64,000 bases of DNA, from the NCBI GenBank assembly GCA_963770315.1, contig CAVYPC010000002.1, forward strand, positions 496,001 through 560,000, written 5' to 3'. The DNA comes from VRUE01 sp963770315 (lineage in GTDB: Bacteria > Actinomycetota > Thermoleophilia > Solirubrobacterales > 70-9). The position numbers were made by a program, and so were the translations under genes. The notes beneath the pieces were generated by a model. That model ran no database searches. It saw only the letters and a list, made by a program, of their open reading frames with translations, and was not told the DNA's origin. Positions 62,502 through 64,000 of this stretch are shown one piece after another (within the stretch, counting starts at the first letter, position 1; the number at the start of each line of letters is the position of its first letter).

Positions 62502-62972
62502 ATGGCCAAAGAGATCGAGCGCAAGTTCCTGCTGGACGAGCTTCCCAGCCATGCCGATGACCGGGATTCGATCGACATCGAGCAGGGATACCTCGCGATA
62601 GATGGAGAAGCGGAGGTGCGAGTCCGTCGAGCCGACCAGGATCGCTTCATCACGGTCAAGGGTGGTCGGGGGGAGGTTCGAGATGAGATTGAGATCGCTA
62701 TTGGAGAGGAGCAGTTCGCGGCGCTTTGGCAACTGACCGAAGGGCGCCGTCTGACCAAGCGCCGGTTGGTCATCCCACTCGAGCGAGGGCTCGAAGTTGA
62801 GATCGACGTTTTCAAGGGCGATCTCAAGGGCCTCCTGATCGCTGAGGTCGAGTTCGAGAGCGAGGCCGAAGGCGAGGAGTTCGAGCCGCCCGACTGGCTC
62901 GGCGATGAGATCACTGGAGACCAGCGTTACTCGGGACAGAGTCTGGCCCGAGATGGCGCTCCCACCGTGTAG
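62502..62972 (+). CDS. CYTH-domain triphosphate tunnel metalloenzyme
   Basis: 156 residues from ATG 62502, chosen because TACTTT lies 6 nt upstream. The hallmark EIERKFLLDE opens the domain, followed by EVRVRRADQDRFITVKGG, RLTKRRLVIPLERGLEVEID and LIAEVEFESEAE, the alternating Glu/Arg/Lys strands of the tunnel. CYTH enzymes cleave triphosphates such as inorganic tripolyphosphate. A CHAD gene follows after 29 bp. Confidence 0.92.
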   Translation: MAKEIERKFLLDELPSHADDRDSIDIEQGYLAIDGEAEVRVRRADQDRFITVKGGRGEVRDEIEIAIGEEQFAALWQLTEGRRLTKRRLVIPLERGLEVEIDVFKGDLKGLLIAEVEFESEAEGEEFEPPDWLGDEITGDQRYSGQSLARDGAPTV

Positions 62973-63001
62973 AACCCGCCTCGAGCGGGAATCGGCATGA
63001 C

Positions 63002-64000
63002 ATGGCATCCAGCCGAGCGATGCGAACGCTGAAGCGCTCCGCCGCCGACCGCCGCACCCAGCTCGCAGCGGGAGGCCTCCTTGCGGCCGGGGCCGCGCTG
63101 GCGGGCAAGGCTGCACTCGAACGCGGCGAGTCGGATACCTCCTCCTCGGGCGCGAGCCGCGCCTATCGCCTCAAGGGCAAGGAGGGCCCAGCCGAGGGGA
63201 TCGTCCGGATCGCCACCGGGCGGGCCGAGAAGGCGCTTGAAGAGCTGCGACGCGCGGGGGAGGGCGATGACCTTGCCGGGTCTGTTCATTCGGCGCGCAA
63301 GGACCTGAAGAAGCTCCGAAGCGTCCTGCGGCTGATCCGTTCGGCGATTGGCGAGAAGCGATTCCGCACGGAAAACAAGCGCTACCGAGATGCCGGCAGG
63401 CGCCTTTCGGCAAGCCGCGATGCTGAGGTCAAGCTGGAGACGCTGGCCGGGCTCGCAGAGCGCTTCGACGAGGAGCTACCCGGCGAAGCGGTGAAGGCTT
63501 GGCGCGCGCTCCTGTCGGAGGAGCACGAAGAGCTGGGGGATGAGGATGCGCTGGCCGTTCAGATCGAGAGCGCGATAAGCGAAATCGAAGTGGGACGTGA
63601 CGAAATTGGCCGCTGGCAGCTTTCGGAGGATTCCTGGGATCTCTTCGCCCCCGGCATTGGCCGCACCTACAAGCGCGGCCGGCGCGAAATGGAACGGGTC
63701 CGGGCGAAGCGCCGCAGCGAGGACGTTCACCAGTGGCGAAAACGGGTCAAGGACCTCTGGTACCAGCTGCGCATCGTGCGGAAGATGTGGCCCACCCTCC
63801 TCGGCGAGACGGCTGACCAGGCTCACGAGCTGGCCGACCTGCTCGGAGATCATCACGATCTCACGGTTCTTCGTGAAGACCTTAAGGCTCGCGAGGAGCT
63901 GTTGGACGAAAAGGCGCTCGCGACGGCAATCGGGCGCCGCCAAGAGGAGCTGCTGGATGGTGCGCTTGACCTTGGCGCTCGCCTTTACGCCGAGAAGCCG
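63002..64000 (+). CDS. CHAD-domain protein, 5' part (runs off the window)
   Basis: 333 codons are visible from ATG 63002 with no stop. After a basic N-terminal segment, CHAD helices appear: SVHSARKDLKKLRSVLRLIR, SRDAEVKLETLAGL, EDVHQWRKRVKDLWYQLRIV and LADLLGDHHDLTVLREDL, with the conserved basic residues and His. It probably binds polyphosphate. The CYTH neighbour upstream suggests the two work together, as in the many proteins where CYTH and CHAD are fused. Confidence 0.88.
   Translation, partial: MASSRAMRTLKRSAADRRTQLAAGGLLAAGAALAGKAALERGESDTSSSGASRAYRLKGKEGPAEGIVRIATGRAEKALEELRRAGEGDDLAGSVHSARKDLKKLRSVLRLIRSAIGEKRFRTENKRYRDAGRRLSASRDAEVKLETLAGLAERFDEELPGEAVKAWRALLSEEHEELGDEDALAVQIESAISEIEVGRDEIGRWQLSEDSWDLFAPGIGRTYKRGRREMERVRAKRRSEDVHQWRKRVKDLWYQLRIVRKMWPTLLGETADQAHELADLLGDHHDLTVLREDLKAREELLDEKALATAIGRRQEELLDGALDLGARLYAEKP

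Overview
The window is GC-rich bacterial DNA packed with short-spaced operons. Gene content (actinobacterial-type PstS lipoprotein, Rpf-like transglycosylase, DUF6159 and GAP-family membrane proteins, TadE-type proteins, CHAD proteins, type II toxin-antitoxin pairs) and the rarity of Shine-Dalgarno sites suggest an actinobacterium, most likely of the class Thermoleophilia (Solirubrobacterales-like). This assignment is inference from gene content. A recurring feature is a TANNNT hexamer 6-10 nt before start codons, as expected for leaderless transcripts.

Layout. 1-7400: end of ftsX, an S41 protease, an RNB exonuclease, smpB, a membrane/coiled-coil/helix-hairpin-helix protein, a flavin disulfide oxidoreductase on the other strand, and the tmRNA gene ssrA, so the trans-translation parts lie together. 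7400-17420: mixed metabolism (DUF1697, MBL hydrolase, a frameshifted OsmC gene, GAP-family membrane protein, ABC-F, P450, purU, an Rpf-like protein, an HD hydrolase, uppP), with three copies of an unusual palindromic intergenic element. 17740-31980: a phosphate/polyphosphate region with an OmpR-type regulator, pstSCAB-phoU, a ppx-like gene, a split CHAD pair, a PHP-glycosyltransferase fusion, ppk1, a DUF47 protein and a PiT transporter. 32000-35300: a small Tad-like locus ending in a pilin-like protein fused to two peptidoglycan hydrolase domains.

35300-39100: a VapBC pair, a MaoC protein, hicB with a frameshifted hicA, a type II lumazine synthase, a frameshifted cupredoxin lipoprotein and an enoyl-CoA hydratase. 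39200-50125: uvrC-rapZ, an ABC exporter, a VOC protein, the glycolytic run gap-pgk-tpiA-gpmI, and tgt. 50258-57180: a Ser/Thr kinase with a lipoprotein, a phosphoesterase, argS, a degenerate MinD/CpsD-like protein, ccmH-ccmG and a DUF6159 protein. 57257-64000: an accessory stretch with two PIN-type toxin-antitoxin modules, a truncated NTF2-like gene, an XRE regulator, a DHFR-family protein, a complete IS1182-type element, tRNA-Gly fragments, and a CYTH gene followed by a CHAD gene that runs off the window.

No CRISPR array, rRNA or complete tRNA was seen. Three genes (osmC, hicA, cupredoxin) each need one base removed to restore their family-typical C-terminus. These are either real lesions or sequence errors, and the raw reads would decide.
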